Assembly: GCA_018228665.1 (NCBI GenBank)
Contig: CP073692.1
Coordinates: forward strand, 1,872,046 to 1,936,045
Source of the DNA: Faecalicatena sp. Marseille-Q4148
GTDB taxonomy: Bacteria; Bacillota; Clostridia; Lachnospirales; Lachnospiraceae
Length of the DNA stretch: 64,000 bases
Direction of reading: 5' to 3'
Shown here piece after piece: positions 18,358 to 26,093 of the stretch. The stretch's first letter is position 1. Every line of letters begins with the position of its first letter. The position numbers and the translations under genes are program-made. The notes under the pieces are model-generated. The model ran no database searches, was not told where the DNA came from, and saw only the letters and a program-made list of their open reading frames with translations.

Positions 18358-19074
18358 GACAATCTGGTTCAGTACCTTCCCAATCGGCTCCTTGATGCAC
18401 AGATCTGCCTGTGCATCTCTCGGAGTCGCATCTTTATTTAGCACTACAAGATATTTCCCATGAAAATAATCTACAAACCCTGCCGCCGGATATACTACAA
18501 GAGACGTTCCTCCAATCATCAGCATGTCCGCTGATGAAATCATTTCCACACTCTTTCGCATTACCTGATCATCAAGACTTTCTTCATAGAGCACCACATC
18601 CGGTTTGATCAGACCGCCGCATTTCTCACAGCGAGGAATCCCCTGAGACTGTTTCACATACGCTCCATCGTAAAATGCATGACAACGCTCACAATAATTT
18701 CGGTGAATACTTCCGTGAAGCTCCAGCACGTGCTTGCTTCCTGCCGCCTGATGAAGCCCGTCAATGTTCTGTGTAATAACTGCTTTTAGTTTTCCCGCCT
18801 GCTCCAGTTCAGCAAGTTTCCTGTGAGCCGCATTTGGTTTTGCATCAAGAAACATCATACGTTCTTTATAAAATTGGTAGAACTCCTCTGTATGACGTAC
18901 AAAAAATGAATGACTGACAACCTGCTCCGGCGGATAATGATACTCCAATTGATATAAACCGTCACTGCTTCTAAAGTCCGGAATCTGACTCTCGGTTGAA
19001 ACTCCCGCGCCTCCAAAAAATACAATTCGCTCACTCTCATCAATCATGCGCTGAAGTTCTTCTATCTGTCCCAT
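18349..19074 (-). CDS. cobB: NAD-dependent protein deacetylase, sirtuin (SIR2)
   Basis: The 241-residue enzyme removes acyl groups from lysines using NAD. NAD-binding motifs GGAGVSTESQIPDFRS (21-36) and TQNIDGLH (101-108) are intact; H120 in LELHGS is the catalytic base; the zinc ribbon uses C128, C131, C149 and C152. The C-terminal GTSLVVYPAAGF segment is conserved. The protein is class U/III-like in length and cytosolic. An AAAGGAGG ribosome site precedes the ATG. It is convergent with the ABC permease gene and divergent from the YitT leader. Confidence 0.95.
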   Translation of the reverse strand: MGQIEELQRMIDESERIVFFGGAGVSTESQIPDFRSSDGLYQLEYHYPPEQVVSHSFFVRHTEEFYQFYKERMMFLDAKPNAAHRKLAELEQAGKLKAVITQNIDGLHQAAGSKHVLELHGSIHRNYCERCHAFYDGAYVKQSQGIPRCEKCGGLIKPDVVLYEESLDDQVMRKSVEMISSADMLMIGGTSLVVYPAAGFVDYFHGKYLVVLNKDATPRDAQADLCIKEPIGKVLNQIVLR

Positions 19075-19117
19075 AAAACGCGCCTCCTTTTATTTCTGAT
19101 TCTATAGCAGATCTCTG

Positions 19118-19146
19118 TTTACATCAATACATTTCTGTGATAAAAT
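19118..19146 (+). promoter_or_regulatory. Promoter of the YitT gene leader
   Basis: TTTACA (19118-19123), 17-base spacer, TAAAAT (19141-19146). The implied leader of about 185 bases includes a palindrome ACAAAATTTTGT (19167-19178) and a terminator (19256-19282) before the YitT start. Confidence 0.65.
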
Positions 19147-19206
19147 AAATCTGTTTTGATGATAAAACAAAATTTTGTCAATGCGGTAAACACTGGAGAT
19201 GAGAGT

Positions 19207-19308
19207 ATGCACAAATTAATAACGAAAACATTTCCTAAGCGATTTATAAATTTACAAAGACTGTCTAACGACAGTCTTTTTTCACGCTTTACTCTGCTAA
19301 TCCACTAA
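19207..19308 (+). CDS. Possible 33-residue leader peptide
   Basis: An ATG with GGAGATGAG ten bases upstream opens a basic, hydrophobic 33-codon frame beginning MHKLITKTFPKRF. The frame runs through the terminator at 19256-19282. It may be a regulatory leader peptide or chance. No homologue is recognised. Confidence 0.25.
   Translation: MHKLITKTFPKRFINLQRLSNDSLFSRFTLLIH
19256..19282 (+). terminator. Rho-independent terminator inside the YitT leader
   Basis: AAAGACTGTC-TAAC-GACAGTCTTTTTT: a perfect stem with a four-base loop and a T-run, between promoter and coding region. It is either an attenuator or the end of a small transcript. Confidence 0.85.
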
Positions 19309-19337
19309 CCAAAAACTATAAGAAAGAAGGTATCACA

Positions 19338-20213
19338 ATGAAACAACATCCTTTTGATCAGCTGAAAAATCTGGTACTCATTTTTGCCGGAAACACACTC
19401 TATGCTCTCGGCGTTGTCATGTTCATTCTTCCGGGCGGTATGATTACCGGTGGAACAACCGGTATCGCTCTTACCGTAAACCACTATTTCCATGTGCCAA
19501 TCTCTGTATTTGTTTTCTGCTTCAACTTAATTATGTTTATTATCGGCGCAGTTGTCCTCGGCAAAAAATTTGCCCTGACCACATTAATCAGTACCTTTTA
19601 CTATCCATTTATTTTAGGTGTTTTAGAAAACGTACCCGCTCTTGGAAACTTTACAAATGACGTAGCTCTTTCTACAATCTTTGGTGGTCTGATGATCGGT
19701 TCTGCCATCGGTATCGTTATTCGTGCAGGCGCTTCCACAGGAGGCATGGACATTCCGCCGCTTGTACTGAATAAAAAATTCGGTATTCCGGTGTCCGTAC
19801 TTTTGTACATCTTTGATTCCTCAATCCTCCTTATGCAGATGCTCTTTTCGAATAAGGACCAGATTCTTTACGGCATTTTGCTTGTTATGATCTACACAAT
19901 TGTTCTTGATAAGGTTCTGCTCCTTGGCACTACCCAGACTCAGGTCAAAGTCGTAAGCAAAAAATATGCCGAAATTAATCAGGCGATTATTTCTGAACTG
20001 GATCGCGGCTCTACTTTAATTTATGGCGAAACCGGTTATCTTCATCAGGAACAGCCTTTAGTGCTTTCTGTTGTTTCTAATCGGGAACTGACACGACTGA
20101 ATCAGATTGTAATGGGAATTGATCCATCTGCGTTCATGATCATCAGCAAAGTGAATGAAGTAAAAGGACGTGGGTTCTCTTCTCAGAAAATATATCAAAA
20201 AAAGGAAAGCTAA
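19338..20213 (+). CDS. YitT family membrane protein (DUF161/DUF2179)
   Basis: The 291-residue protein has five to six N-terminal membrane helices (about 10-190) containing GNTLYALGVVMFILPGGMITGGTTGIAL and GGLMIGSAIGIVIRAGASTGGMDIPPLVL. A cytosolic DUF2179 domain follows (about 215-285) with RGSTLIYGETGYLHQEQPLVLSVV. The glycine-rich GGxTG/STGGxD motifs are diagnostic. Function is unknown in the family; some members are proposed transporters. The ribosome site is AGAAGG. The end overlaps the convergent NTPase gene by four bases. Confidence 0.9.
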   Translation: MKQHPFDQLKNLVLIFAGNTLYALGVVMFILPGGMITGGTTGIALTVNHYFHVPISVFVFCFNLIMFIIGAVVLGKKFALTTLISTFYYPFILGVLENVPALGNFTNDVALSTIFGGLMIGSAIGIVIRAGASTGGMDIPPLVLNKKFGIPVSVLLYIFDSSILLMQMLFSNKDQILYGILLVMIYTIVLDKVLLLGTTQTQVKVVSKKYAEINQAIISELDRGSTLIYGETGYLHQEQPLVLSVVSNRELTRLNQIVMGIDPSAFMIISKVNEVKGRGFSSQKIYQKKES

Positions 20214-20728
20214 TGCTTTCCCATGATCGTCCGAATTTCATCCAGAATCTGAGGATCATTCCGATTCTCTTTTGTAATTTCCAGTATTTTCACTGCAGGA
20301 TGGGCTGCGATCTGCGGCCAGCAGCATCCTGCAGTTTTTTGCAGCACTCCTAATATCGGCACCTCTCCATTCAGAAGTTCGTCAACCGCTGCAACAAACT
20401 TTTCTGCCTTTTCTTCATGCGGTCCAAGTTCATCCATCACAATAAGCGAACAATTTTGGGCATCTTCCAAAGCCTGGCACCCAATCCGGTCAAATCGTTT
20501 CTCCACCATCTCATCTTTCTCTCCACAAAGAAACAAAAAATTTTCTTCCGTTATATGCGGTGTTTCTCCTGCTCTGAGCAAATGCACGGAGTAGTGATTT
20601 CCCAAAAGTTCATTTGTGCGAACGGTATAAAATCCTCCCACACTTTTTTCATACGTTCTTAATGCCTTCTGCAAAATTGTGGATTTGCCGATCCGCTTCT
20701 CTCCTGTTAAGAATATATGTCTCATCAT
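20210..20728 (-). CDS. Nucleoside-triphosphatase, THEP1/DUF265 family
   Basis: The 172-residue P-loop protein has Walker A FLTGEKRIGKSTIL (about 6-19) and Walker B as LIVMDELGPHEEKAEKF, where DELGP/E is the THEP1 signature. THEP1-like enzymes hydrolyse ATP/GTP or nucleotides in vitro; a biological role is not settled. Its start codon overlaps the stop of the upstream methyltransferase gene (ATGA-type overlap of four bases). It is therefore the last gene of the permease-ATPase-methyltransferase-NTPase operon, which suggests a job connected to the transported compound. Confidence 0.82.
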   Translation of the reverse strand: MMRHIFLTGEKRIGKSTILQKALRTYEKSVGGFYTVRTNELLGNHYSVHLLRAGETPHITEENFLFLCGEKDEMVEKRFDRIGCQALEDAQNCSLIVMDELGPHEEKAEKFVAAVDELLNGEVPILGVLQKTAGCCWPQIAAHPAVKILEITKENRNDPQILDEIRTIMGKH

Positions 20729-21657
20729 ATGCTTTTCACTCCCTCAGGCTCCAGGTAGTTTGGACGAATTGTTTTCTCTCTTACATCCCATACAATCCTT
20801 CCATAGCAATAGTCGATCACTTCTTTGATCTCTCCCTTTTCATTTGCATGACTCAGAAGCCATGTGTGAATTCTTTCAAGCTGTTCTTCCGATGCCTCTT
20901 GTTTCGGGAGCATGTGTTCCATAGCAGACCTGGCATATTCTTCATCTGCCAGAACAAAGTTCTCCTGATGCCGTTTTTCATAGCTTGTCTCCGGATGATA
21001 TCCCATCAAAAACAGTACATTAAACAGTGAATAAAATGAAGCTCCTATCCACTTTCGCTCCATTTTTCTTCCAAAAAGTTCTTCCATCATTTGTTCCTGC
21101 AAGTGGTTCTCCCAGCTAATATGAGAAATATTACAGCACCATGCCCTGCTCATTGCTATGGCTTTCCGAAGTCCTTCCAGTCCCCGGACTGCCGGTGTCA
21201 TAGACATAAATACAAGGTCAAACGCTTCTCGATAATCTTCCCGGTCAATATCTAACTCCTGAAAATCACAGATCCGAAGTTCTGCATTCGTAATCCCTTC
21301 ACTTTGAAGATATTCTCTGCCATTTTGAACCATATTTTCAGAAATGTCTAACCCTACTACTCGCTCCGCTTTTCGTGCAAATGCTGCTGCAAATCTTCCG
21401 GGTCCGCAGCCAATATCTACAATATGACTATTCGCTCCGAGAATTCCCCTCTCCTCTAAAAATCTTACCGCGCTTGCTGCCCGTGCATCTCCTTTCGGAT
21501 TGCGTTTCTGTTCCTTTTTCCATACATTCGCCCGCTCGTTCCATTTTCCAACAGAAGGCGTCTGCCTGCCTAGTATTTTCGTTTCTTGTAAAGACATAAA
21601 ATAAGACAGCATTTTTTCTTTTCTTTTTTCTTCCTCATAGTCGTTTGATCGTTCCAC
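20725..21657 (-). CDS. Class I SAM-dependent methyltransferase
   Basis: The Rossmann methyltransferase has motif I HIVDIGCGPGRFAAAFA (about 78-94), motif II VVGLDISENMV and a motif III-like ELRICDFQELD. I start it at the GTG 21655-21657, since AAGGGA lies nine bases upstream and this avoids overlap with the ATPase gene that ends at 21677. The C-terminal part includes a WENHLQEQMMEEL helix and a putative small domain. The substrate is unknown. Translation is coupled to the THEP1 gene and the gene follows a FecCD-type transporter, so modification of a metal chelator, cofactor or its precursor is conceivable. Confidence 0.82.
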   Translation of the reverse strand: MERSNDYEEEKRKEKMLSYFMSLQETKILGRQTPSVGKWNERANVWKKEQKRNPKGDARAASAVRFLEERGILGANSHIVDIGCGPGRFAAAFARKAERVVGLDISENMVQNGREYLQSEGITNAELRICDFQELDIDREDYREAFDLVFMSMTPAVRGLEGLRKAIAMSRAWCCNISHISWENHLQEQMMEELFGRKMERKWIGASFYSLFNVLFLMGYHPETSYEKRHQENFVLADEEYARSAMEHMLPKQEASEEQLERIHTWLLSHANEKGEIKEVIDYCYGRIVWDVREKTIRPNYLEPEGVKSI

Positions 21658-21676
21658 AATTCTTTCCCTTCTGTAT

Positions 21677-22471
21677 CTATAAATATTTCGGTGCTTTGAC
21701 CGGAAGACAGACTTTTCGCACGGTTCCATAACGGTCTGTTACTGTCATCACATCCATCTCAATGCCATATACAGCCTCCAGATTTTCTGGTGTAATCACC
21801 TGATTCGGCGCTCCAAACGCTGCTACTTTTCCTTCTTTCATCATAAGCACTTTGCTTCCGACAGATGCAGGATATTCCGGACTGTGCGTTGACATAATGA
21901 CACAATATCCTTTCCCAGCCAGTTCTTCCACAACCTCCATTAAAAGTTTATGGTTGGCATAATCCAGATTCGCCGCGGGCTCATCCATAACAAAGACTTT
22001 CGCCGACTGACAGATTGCCCTCGCAATCAATACAAGCTGACGCTGGCCTCCACTCAAATCTGTATATTTCTTATTGGCAAGATCAACTGCATTGACCTTT
22101 TCAAGCGCATCAAAAGCAGCTTCACGCTCTTTCGCTCCCGGCGTGTCAAAGGCTGAAATATGTGCTGCTTTTCCCATAACTACCACATCCAACACGGTAT
22201 AAGCAAATACCGGTGTGTGGTACTGCGGTATGTAGGCAATCAGACTGGCGAGCTGCCTCTGAGAAAGGTAGCGGATATCCTGCCCATCAATTCTGATTTG
22301 TCCTGCCCGCACCGGCAGAGAACCTAACATCATTCTGAACAGCGTTGTCTTTCCACATCCATTCGGTCCGAGGAGACATAAGATTTCTCCGCACGAAGCG
22401 CTGCAGCTTACACCTCTTACCACATCTTTTCGCCCATATCCTCCGTATACATTCTCGATTTCCAGCAACAT
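21677..22471 (-). CDS. ABC transporter ATP-binding protein, FepC/FhuC/BtuD type
   Basis: The 264-residue ATPase has Walker A GPNGCGKTT (about 35-43), Q-loop IAYIPQYHTPVF, signature LSGGQRQLVLIARAI (about 137-151), Walker B VFVMDEPAANLDYAN, and H-loop IMSTHSPEYPA. The layout matches ATPases energising FecCD permeases for siderophores, haem, or corrinoids. It lies five bases after the permease gene. The partner binding protein is encoded divergently at 23704. Confidence 0.92.
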   Translation of the reverse strand: MLLEIENVYGGYGRKDVVRGVSCSASCGEILCLLGPNGCGKTTLFRMMLGSLPVRAGQIRIDGQDIRYLSQRQLASLIAYIPQYHTPVFAYTVLDVVVMGKAAHISAFDTPGAKEREAAFDALEKVNAVDLANKKYTDLSGGQRQLVLIARAICQSAKVFVMDEPAANLDYANHKLLMEVVEELAGKGYCVIMSTHSPEYPASVGSKVLMMKEGKVAAFGAPNQVITPENLEAVYGIEMDVMTVTDRYGTVRKVCLPVKAPKYL

Positions 22472-22476
22472 TTATC

Positions 22477-23517
22477 TTATTGCTCCTTTCGCTTAATGAT
22501 GAGATAAATAAAAAACGGCGCTCCCATAATACTCGTCACTACGCCAAGCGGAAGCTCCATTGACATTAGTGACCTTGCAATATCGTCCATCAGCACAAGA
22601 TAAATTCCCCCAAGCATAGCGCTCGCCGGAATCAGTCGTCCATAGTCCACTCCTACAAGTGCTCGTGCCATATGCGGAATCATAAGCCCAACCCAGCCAA
22701 TCAATCCTCCGAGACAAACCGCCGCTGCACTTAGCAGTGTCGAAGCAAAGATAAAGATAATCCGGTAATATCGAATATTAATCCCAAGACTTTTCGCTTC
22801 TTCTTCATCCAGTGTAAGTAAATTAATCCTCCATCGCAGAAGAAAGATAAGTACAAGTCCAATCATCATCGGAACTGCGCTCCACCCAAAGGCATTCAGA
22901 TCTGTCTTCGTCAGACTTCCCATGAGCCAGAATGTAATTTGCTGCAGAACATCATTTGGATCAGCCACATATTTAATCATCGTTACTCCGGCATTACAAA
23001 GTGACATGATCATAGAACCGGTAAGCACAAGGCTCAACGTCTGGGCGTGAGCAGAACGCCTGCTGATTAAGTAAGATGCCGCTACTGCAAGAATCCCTCC
23101 GGTAAATGCAGACACTTGAACCCCCCAGTTCGTCATTCCGCTCAAAATAGCAAATGCCGCTCCCAAACTGGCACCGGAAGAAACGCCAAGAATATCAGGC
23201 GAAACTAATGGGTTTCGAAACATTCCCTGATATGCCGCCCCCGCAACTGAAAGCGACGCTCCGATAAACACAGCTGACAAAATCCTCGGTAACCTGATCT
23301 TCCAGAAAATGGTAACTGCCTGTGGCAGAATTTCCTGCTCATATCCTATTCCCGAAAGAAATGCCCCCGCTACCTGTGACGGCGACAGCGGATAATATCC
23401 AATACCAAAAGACAGTATTGTCACAATCCCAAGACTTAGAAACATCGCCGTCAGCATTACACGATAGCGTCTTCGTCTCTGTCTTTCATTTTTCATTTCT
23501 ACTTGTAGTTCCAGCAT
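22477..23517 (-). CDS. FecCD-family ABC transporter permease (iron/haem/corrinoid type)
   Basis: The 346-residue protein has about ten membrane helices with family motifs: LPRILSAVFIGASLSVAGAAYQG (helix 2 area), LVSPDILGVSSGASLGAA, and a C-terminal GLIGWVGLMIPHMARALVG that forms the ATPase-coupling loop. One permease gene implies a homodimer, as in BtuC. The ATG at 23517 has GAGGAG upstream. Expression is from the TTGACA/TATACT promoter at 23615-23643, which overlaps the divergent one for the binding protein. Confidence 0.93.
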   Translation of the reverse strand: MLELQVEMKNERQRRRRYRVMLTAMFLSLGIVTILSFGIGYYPLSPSQVAGAFLSGIGYEQEILPQAVTIFWKIRLPRILSAVFIGASLSVAGAAYQGMFRNPLVSPDILGVSSGASLGAAFAILSGMTNWGVQVSAFTGGILAVAASYLISRRSAHAQTLSLVLTGSMIMSLCNAGVTMIKYVADPNDVLQQITFWLMGSLTKTDLNAFGWSAVPMMIGLVLIFLLRWRINLLTLDEEEAKSLGINIRYYRIIFIFASTLLSAAAVCLGGLIGWVGLMIPHMARALVGVDYGRLIPASAMLGGIYLVLMDDIARSLMSMELPLGVVTSIMGAPFFIYLIIKRKEQ

Positions 23518-23543
23518 CGCTGCACACTCCTCTTAAGTTACAC

Positions 23544-23572
23544 TTGACAAGCACTTTTCCTCATACTATAAT
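23544..23572 (+). promoter_or_regulatory. Consensus promoter of the binding-protein gene
   Basis: TTGACA (23544-23549), exactly 17 bases, TATAAT (23567-23572): a perfect sigma-A consensus. The leader is about 125 bases and contains the divergent promoter. Confidence 0.85.
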
Positions 23573-23614
23573 GCAGTCAAACCGTTATATTTTTAAAAAC
23601 AATTCGCTTTTCAA

Positions 23615-23643
23615 AGTATAGCATACCGCTATTTTTATGTCAA
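23615..23643 (-). promoter_or_regulatory. Divergent promoter of the permease operon with inverted repeat
   Basis: On the minus strand TTGACA (23643-23638), 17 bases, TATACT (23620-23615). An ATAGC-N5-GCTAT inverted repeat (23618-23632) covers the -10/spacer, and a related ATAGCATGC recurs near 23656. A repressor site is likely; no known metal-regulator consensus fits clearly. Confidence 0.75.
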
Positions 23644-23703
23644 TTTATTGTAAGAATAGCATGCTGAAAATGCAAGAACGGTATAAGGAAGGAGAGACAT
23701 CAT

Positions 23704-24831
23704 ATGAAACATACGAAACAGATTCTGGCAGCACTTCTCGCGCTTGTCCTGACATTCAGTACACTTGCGGGCTGTTCCGGAAAGCCTGCAAAAGGCACAT
23801 CTAAGCCAAAAACCGACACTTCAAAACAACAGGAAGCTTCACAGGATACTTCAAGAGAAATTACCGATATGGCCGGACGTAACGTAACTGTTCCTGCCAA
23901 AGTAACATCTGTATTTTCCACCGGCCCTGCTGCCGCAATTTATTTATACACGCTTGTGCCGGATCTGCTGCTTGGATGGAACTATGATCTAAATGAAATA
24001 GAAAAAAGTGTCATCCTTGAAAAATATCACACGCTTCCGAATTTCGGTATGGGAGATTCTGTCAACTATGAAGCTGTGATTGCTGCCGGTCCTGATATTG
24101 CGCTCAATGTCGGAGCGATCAATGATGCCATGATTTCTGACTGTGACAGTCTTTCCGAACAGCTCGGTATCCCAGTCATCGCAGTAGACGGTGATTTAGA
24201 AGCAGCTGCCGATGCATATCGTTTTATGGGAGAATTATTTGACGTAAGCGATCAGGCTGAAAAGCTTGCCGCATATGCCGAAAAAACATTCGCGGATATT
24301 GACGCTATGGAAATCCCGGCAGATAAAAAAGTCCGCCTCTATTATGGAAACGGAGAAGACTCTCTCGAAACAGCTCCAAAAGGATCTGATCATGCACAGC
24401 TGATTGACCTTGTAAAAGCTGAAAATGTTGCCGACTTAGAACTCGGGGACGGTTCCCGTGTCCAGATTTCTGCCGAGCAGCTTCTTGCCTGGAATCCGGA
24501 TGTCATCGCAGTAGTCGGAGAACCAAAAGCCAGCTTGAGCGGACACTCCGCCGCCGATGCAATTTTAAATAACCCGGATTTTGCATCTTTAAAAGCAGTT
24601 CAGGAAGGGAAAGTGTATGGAATTCCAAATGCACCATTTAACTGGGTTGACCGCCCGGCCGGTCCTAACCGCATCATCGGCATCCGCTGGTTATCCGGTC
24701 TCCTCTATCCGGAATATCTCAACTTTGATGCAGACGATGCTGTGAAAGAATTCTTCAGTCTTTTCTACCATGTAGATCTGACAGAGGAACAGCTTCAGCA
24801 GCTTTATGACGGAACGATTGGAACAAAGTAA
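23704..24831 (+). CDS. ABC transporter substrate-binding lipoprotein (FepB/BtuF type)
   Basis: The 375-residue precursor has a lipoprotein signal peptide: MKHTKQILAALLALVLTFS followed by lipobox LAGC with the lipidated Cys near residue 24, then a Lys/Thr/Ser-rich linker. The mature part begins with REITDMAGRNVTVPAKV, the entry to a type III (helical-backbone) binding fold. LLAWNPDVIAVVGEP and the C-terminal NRIIGIRWLSGLLYP match Fe-siderophore/cobalamin/haem binders. It is transcribed away from its permease and ATPase genes. No cobalamin riboswitch is seen, so iron or haem is more likely than B12, though the ligand is uncertain. Confidence 0.9.
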   Translation: MKHTKQILAALLALVLTFSTLAGCSGKPAKGTSKPKTDTSKQQEASQDTSREITDMAGRNVTVPAKVTSVFSTGPAAAIYLYTLVPDLLLGWNYDLNEIEKSVILEKYHTLPNFGMGDSVNYEAVIAAGPDIALNVGAINDAMISDCDSLSEQLGIPVIAVDGDLEAAADAYRFMGELFDVSDQAEKLAAYAEKTFADIDAMEIPADKKVRLYYGNGEDSLETAPKGSDHAQLIDLVKAENVADLELGDGSRVQISAEQLLAWNPDVIAVVGEPKASLSGHSAADAILNNPDFASLKAVQEGKVYGIPNAPFNWVDRPAGPNRIIGIRWLSGLLYPEYLNFDADDAVKEFFSLFYHVDLTEEQLQQLYDGTIGTK

Positions 24832-24857
24832 TCTTCCCTCTCAATTTACCCTTTTAC

Positions 24858-24927
24858 AAAATACTCCCCGAAAAGAGCTTCCGCAGTTCTTAGCATTTTA
24901 TCTGCGCCTCTTTTCGGGGAGTATTTT
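24858..24927. terminator. Bidirectional terminator with 20-base perfect stem
   Basis: Positions 24858-24877 (AAAATACTCCCCGAAAAGAG) pair fully with 24908-24927. It lies between the convergent binding-protein and HD-domain genes and touches the HD gene's stop codon. Confidence 0.85.
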
Positions 24928-25525
24928 ATTTCTCAATGATATTTCCTTTAGCAATATGAGATTCTACAACCTCTTGAATCGTATTCCAGATTTCCTCCGA
25001 TGTCTCCTGAACTTTTTCGTTTCTTTTATAAATCTGGCTCTTATGAACTCCATGCTCGTTCCAGCTTCTTCCTCCTGACGCATCATTTAACAGCAGCGGC
25101 TGAAAATTATCAAGCAGATGCGCATACTTGGCATCCGGCGTCTCGTAAGCTTCAAATTCCTCCCATAGTTCCCGGAAGTACATACCCTGATCTTCCGGCA
25201 GGATTCCAAATATCCTGTCTGCAGCCTTCACTTCTCTCTCTCGCTTGGACTTAGCGCCTTCACTGTCATAAGCATACGTATCTCCGGCATCAATTTCTAC
25301 CAGATCATGGAGCAGCACCATTGTCATAACTTTCGCCACATCCACATCCTCTGATACGTATTCTTTCAAAAGCACTGCCATCAATGCAATGTGCCAGGAA
25401 TGTTCTGCATCATTCTCCTTGCGTGTGCCGTCTGCCAGATATGTCTGACGGAAAATACTCTTTACTTTATCAATCTCTTTTATAAATGCAATCTGCTTTT
25501 GTAATCTCTCGTTCTCTGCCGTCAT
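24926..25525 (-). CDS. HD-domain hydrolase (YfbR/HDDC2-like)
   Basis: The 199-residue protein has the HD metal-site series: DAEHSWHIALMA (about 38-49, first His), TMVLLHDLVEIDAGDTYAYD (His-Asp pair and following acidic residues) and a later LLDNFQPLLLND. These match the YfbR/HDDC2 group of deoxynucleoside 5'-monophosphate phosphatases. The C-terminal helix RSWNEHGVHKSQIYKRN is conserved there. It lies 63 bases downstream of the MarR gene on the same strand, possibly in the same transcript. Confidence 0.85.
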   Translation of the reverse strand: MTAENERLQKQIAFIKEIDKVKSIFRQTYLADGTRKENDAEHSWHIALMAVLLKEYVSEDVDVAKVMTMVLLHDLVEIDAGDTYAYDSEGAKSKREREVKAADRIFGILPEDQGMYFRELWEEFEAYETPDAKYAHLLDNFQPLLLNDASGGRSWNEHGVHKSQIYKRNEKVQETSEEIWNTIQEVVESHIAKGNIIEK

Positions 25526-25588
25526 CTTTTTTCTCCTTTTCCGTATTCCGGGCTTTACATTACTGCATAAGATCTGATTCCTAATACA

Positions 25589-26029
25589 CTATGCCTTATA
25601 ACTTCTGAAAAATTCTGACAGCCCTTCCAGCGTCTTCATCAGCACCGGAAGTTCCTCTTCCCCAAGTTTATCAAGCACCGCCTGAGTCATCTGGTGATGA
25701 AACTCCTCGTGATGACGGTAAGCCTTCTCTCCCTTCTCAGTCAGACTGACATACACAACGCGTCGGTCTTTCTCGCTTCGTCTCCTGACAACATATTTCT
25801 TATTTACAAGACTGTTCATCGCTGTTGTCAATGTCCCGACCGTTACATTCAGCTTTCTCGCAATCGTTGACATATTATTGCCTTCACCTAGTCCAATGGC
25901 CTCAATGACATGCATATCATTATTCGTAATATCCTCGAATTCCTTTGTAATGATTGCTTTCTCTTCTAATTCCCATATCTCATTAAACAAATGTACCAGT
26001 ATATCATTAATCGTCTCATATGCACTCAT
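25589..26029 (-). CDS. fabT: MarR-family transcriptional regulator, probable FabT
   Basis: The 146-residue winged-helix protein has the MarR core: NNMSTIARKLNVTVGTLTTAMNSLVNKKYVVRRRSEKDRRVVYVSLTEKGEKAYRHH is readable across about 54-110 (recognition helix TVGTLTTAMNSL and the DRR wing). It is the last-but-one gene of the fatty acid synthesis cluster. The fabH promoter carries two copies of TTTGA-N3-TCAAA, the operator type bound by FabT in streptococci. I infer that it represses fab genes with acyl-ACP as corepressor. The symbol rests on context plus operators, not on alignment. Confidence 0.8.
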   Translation of the reverse strand: MSAYETINDILVHLFNEIWELEEKAIITKEFEDITNNDMHVIEAIGLGEGNNMSTIARKLNVTVGTLTTAMNSLVNKKYVVRRRSEKDRRVVYVSLTEKGEKAYRHHEEFHHQMTQAVLDKLGEEELPVLMKTLEGLSEFFRSYKA

Positions 26030-26093
26030 TTCGCCATCTCCCGCATTGTCTTATCGTTTCTGTAAACCCTTCTCTTATTTCTATTATACGGAT

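Noticed and set aside
23573..23703. Cobalamin riboswitch before the FecCD binding-protein gene
   Set aside because: The leader is short, holds the divergent promoter, and shows no B12-box-like conserved sequence or multi-arm structure.
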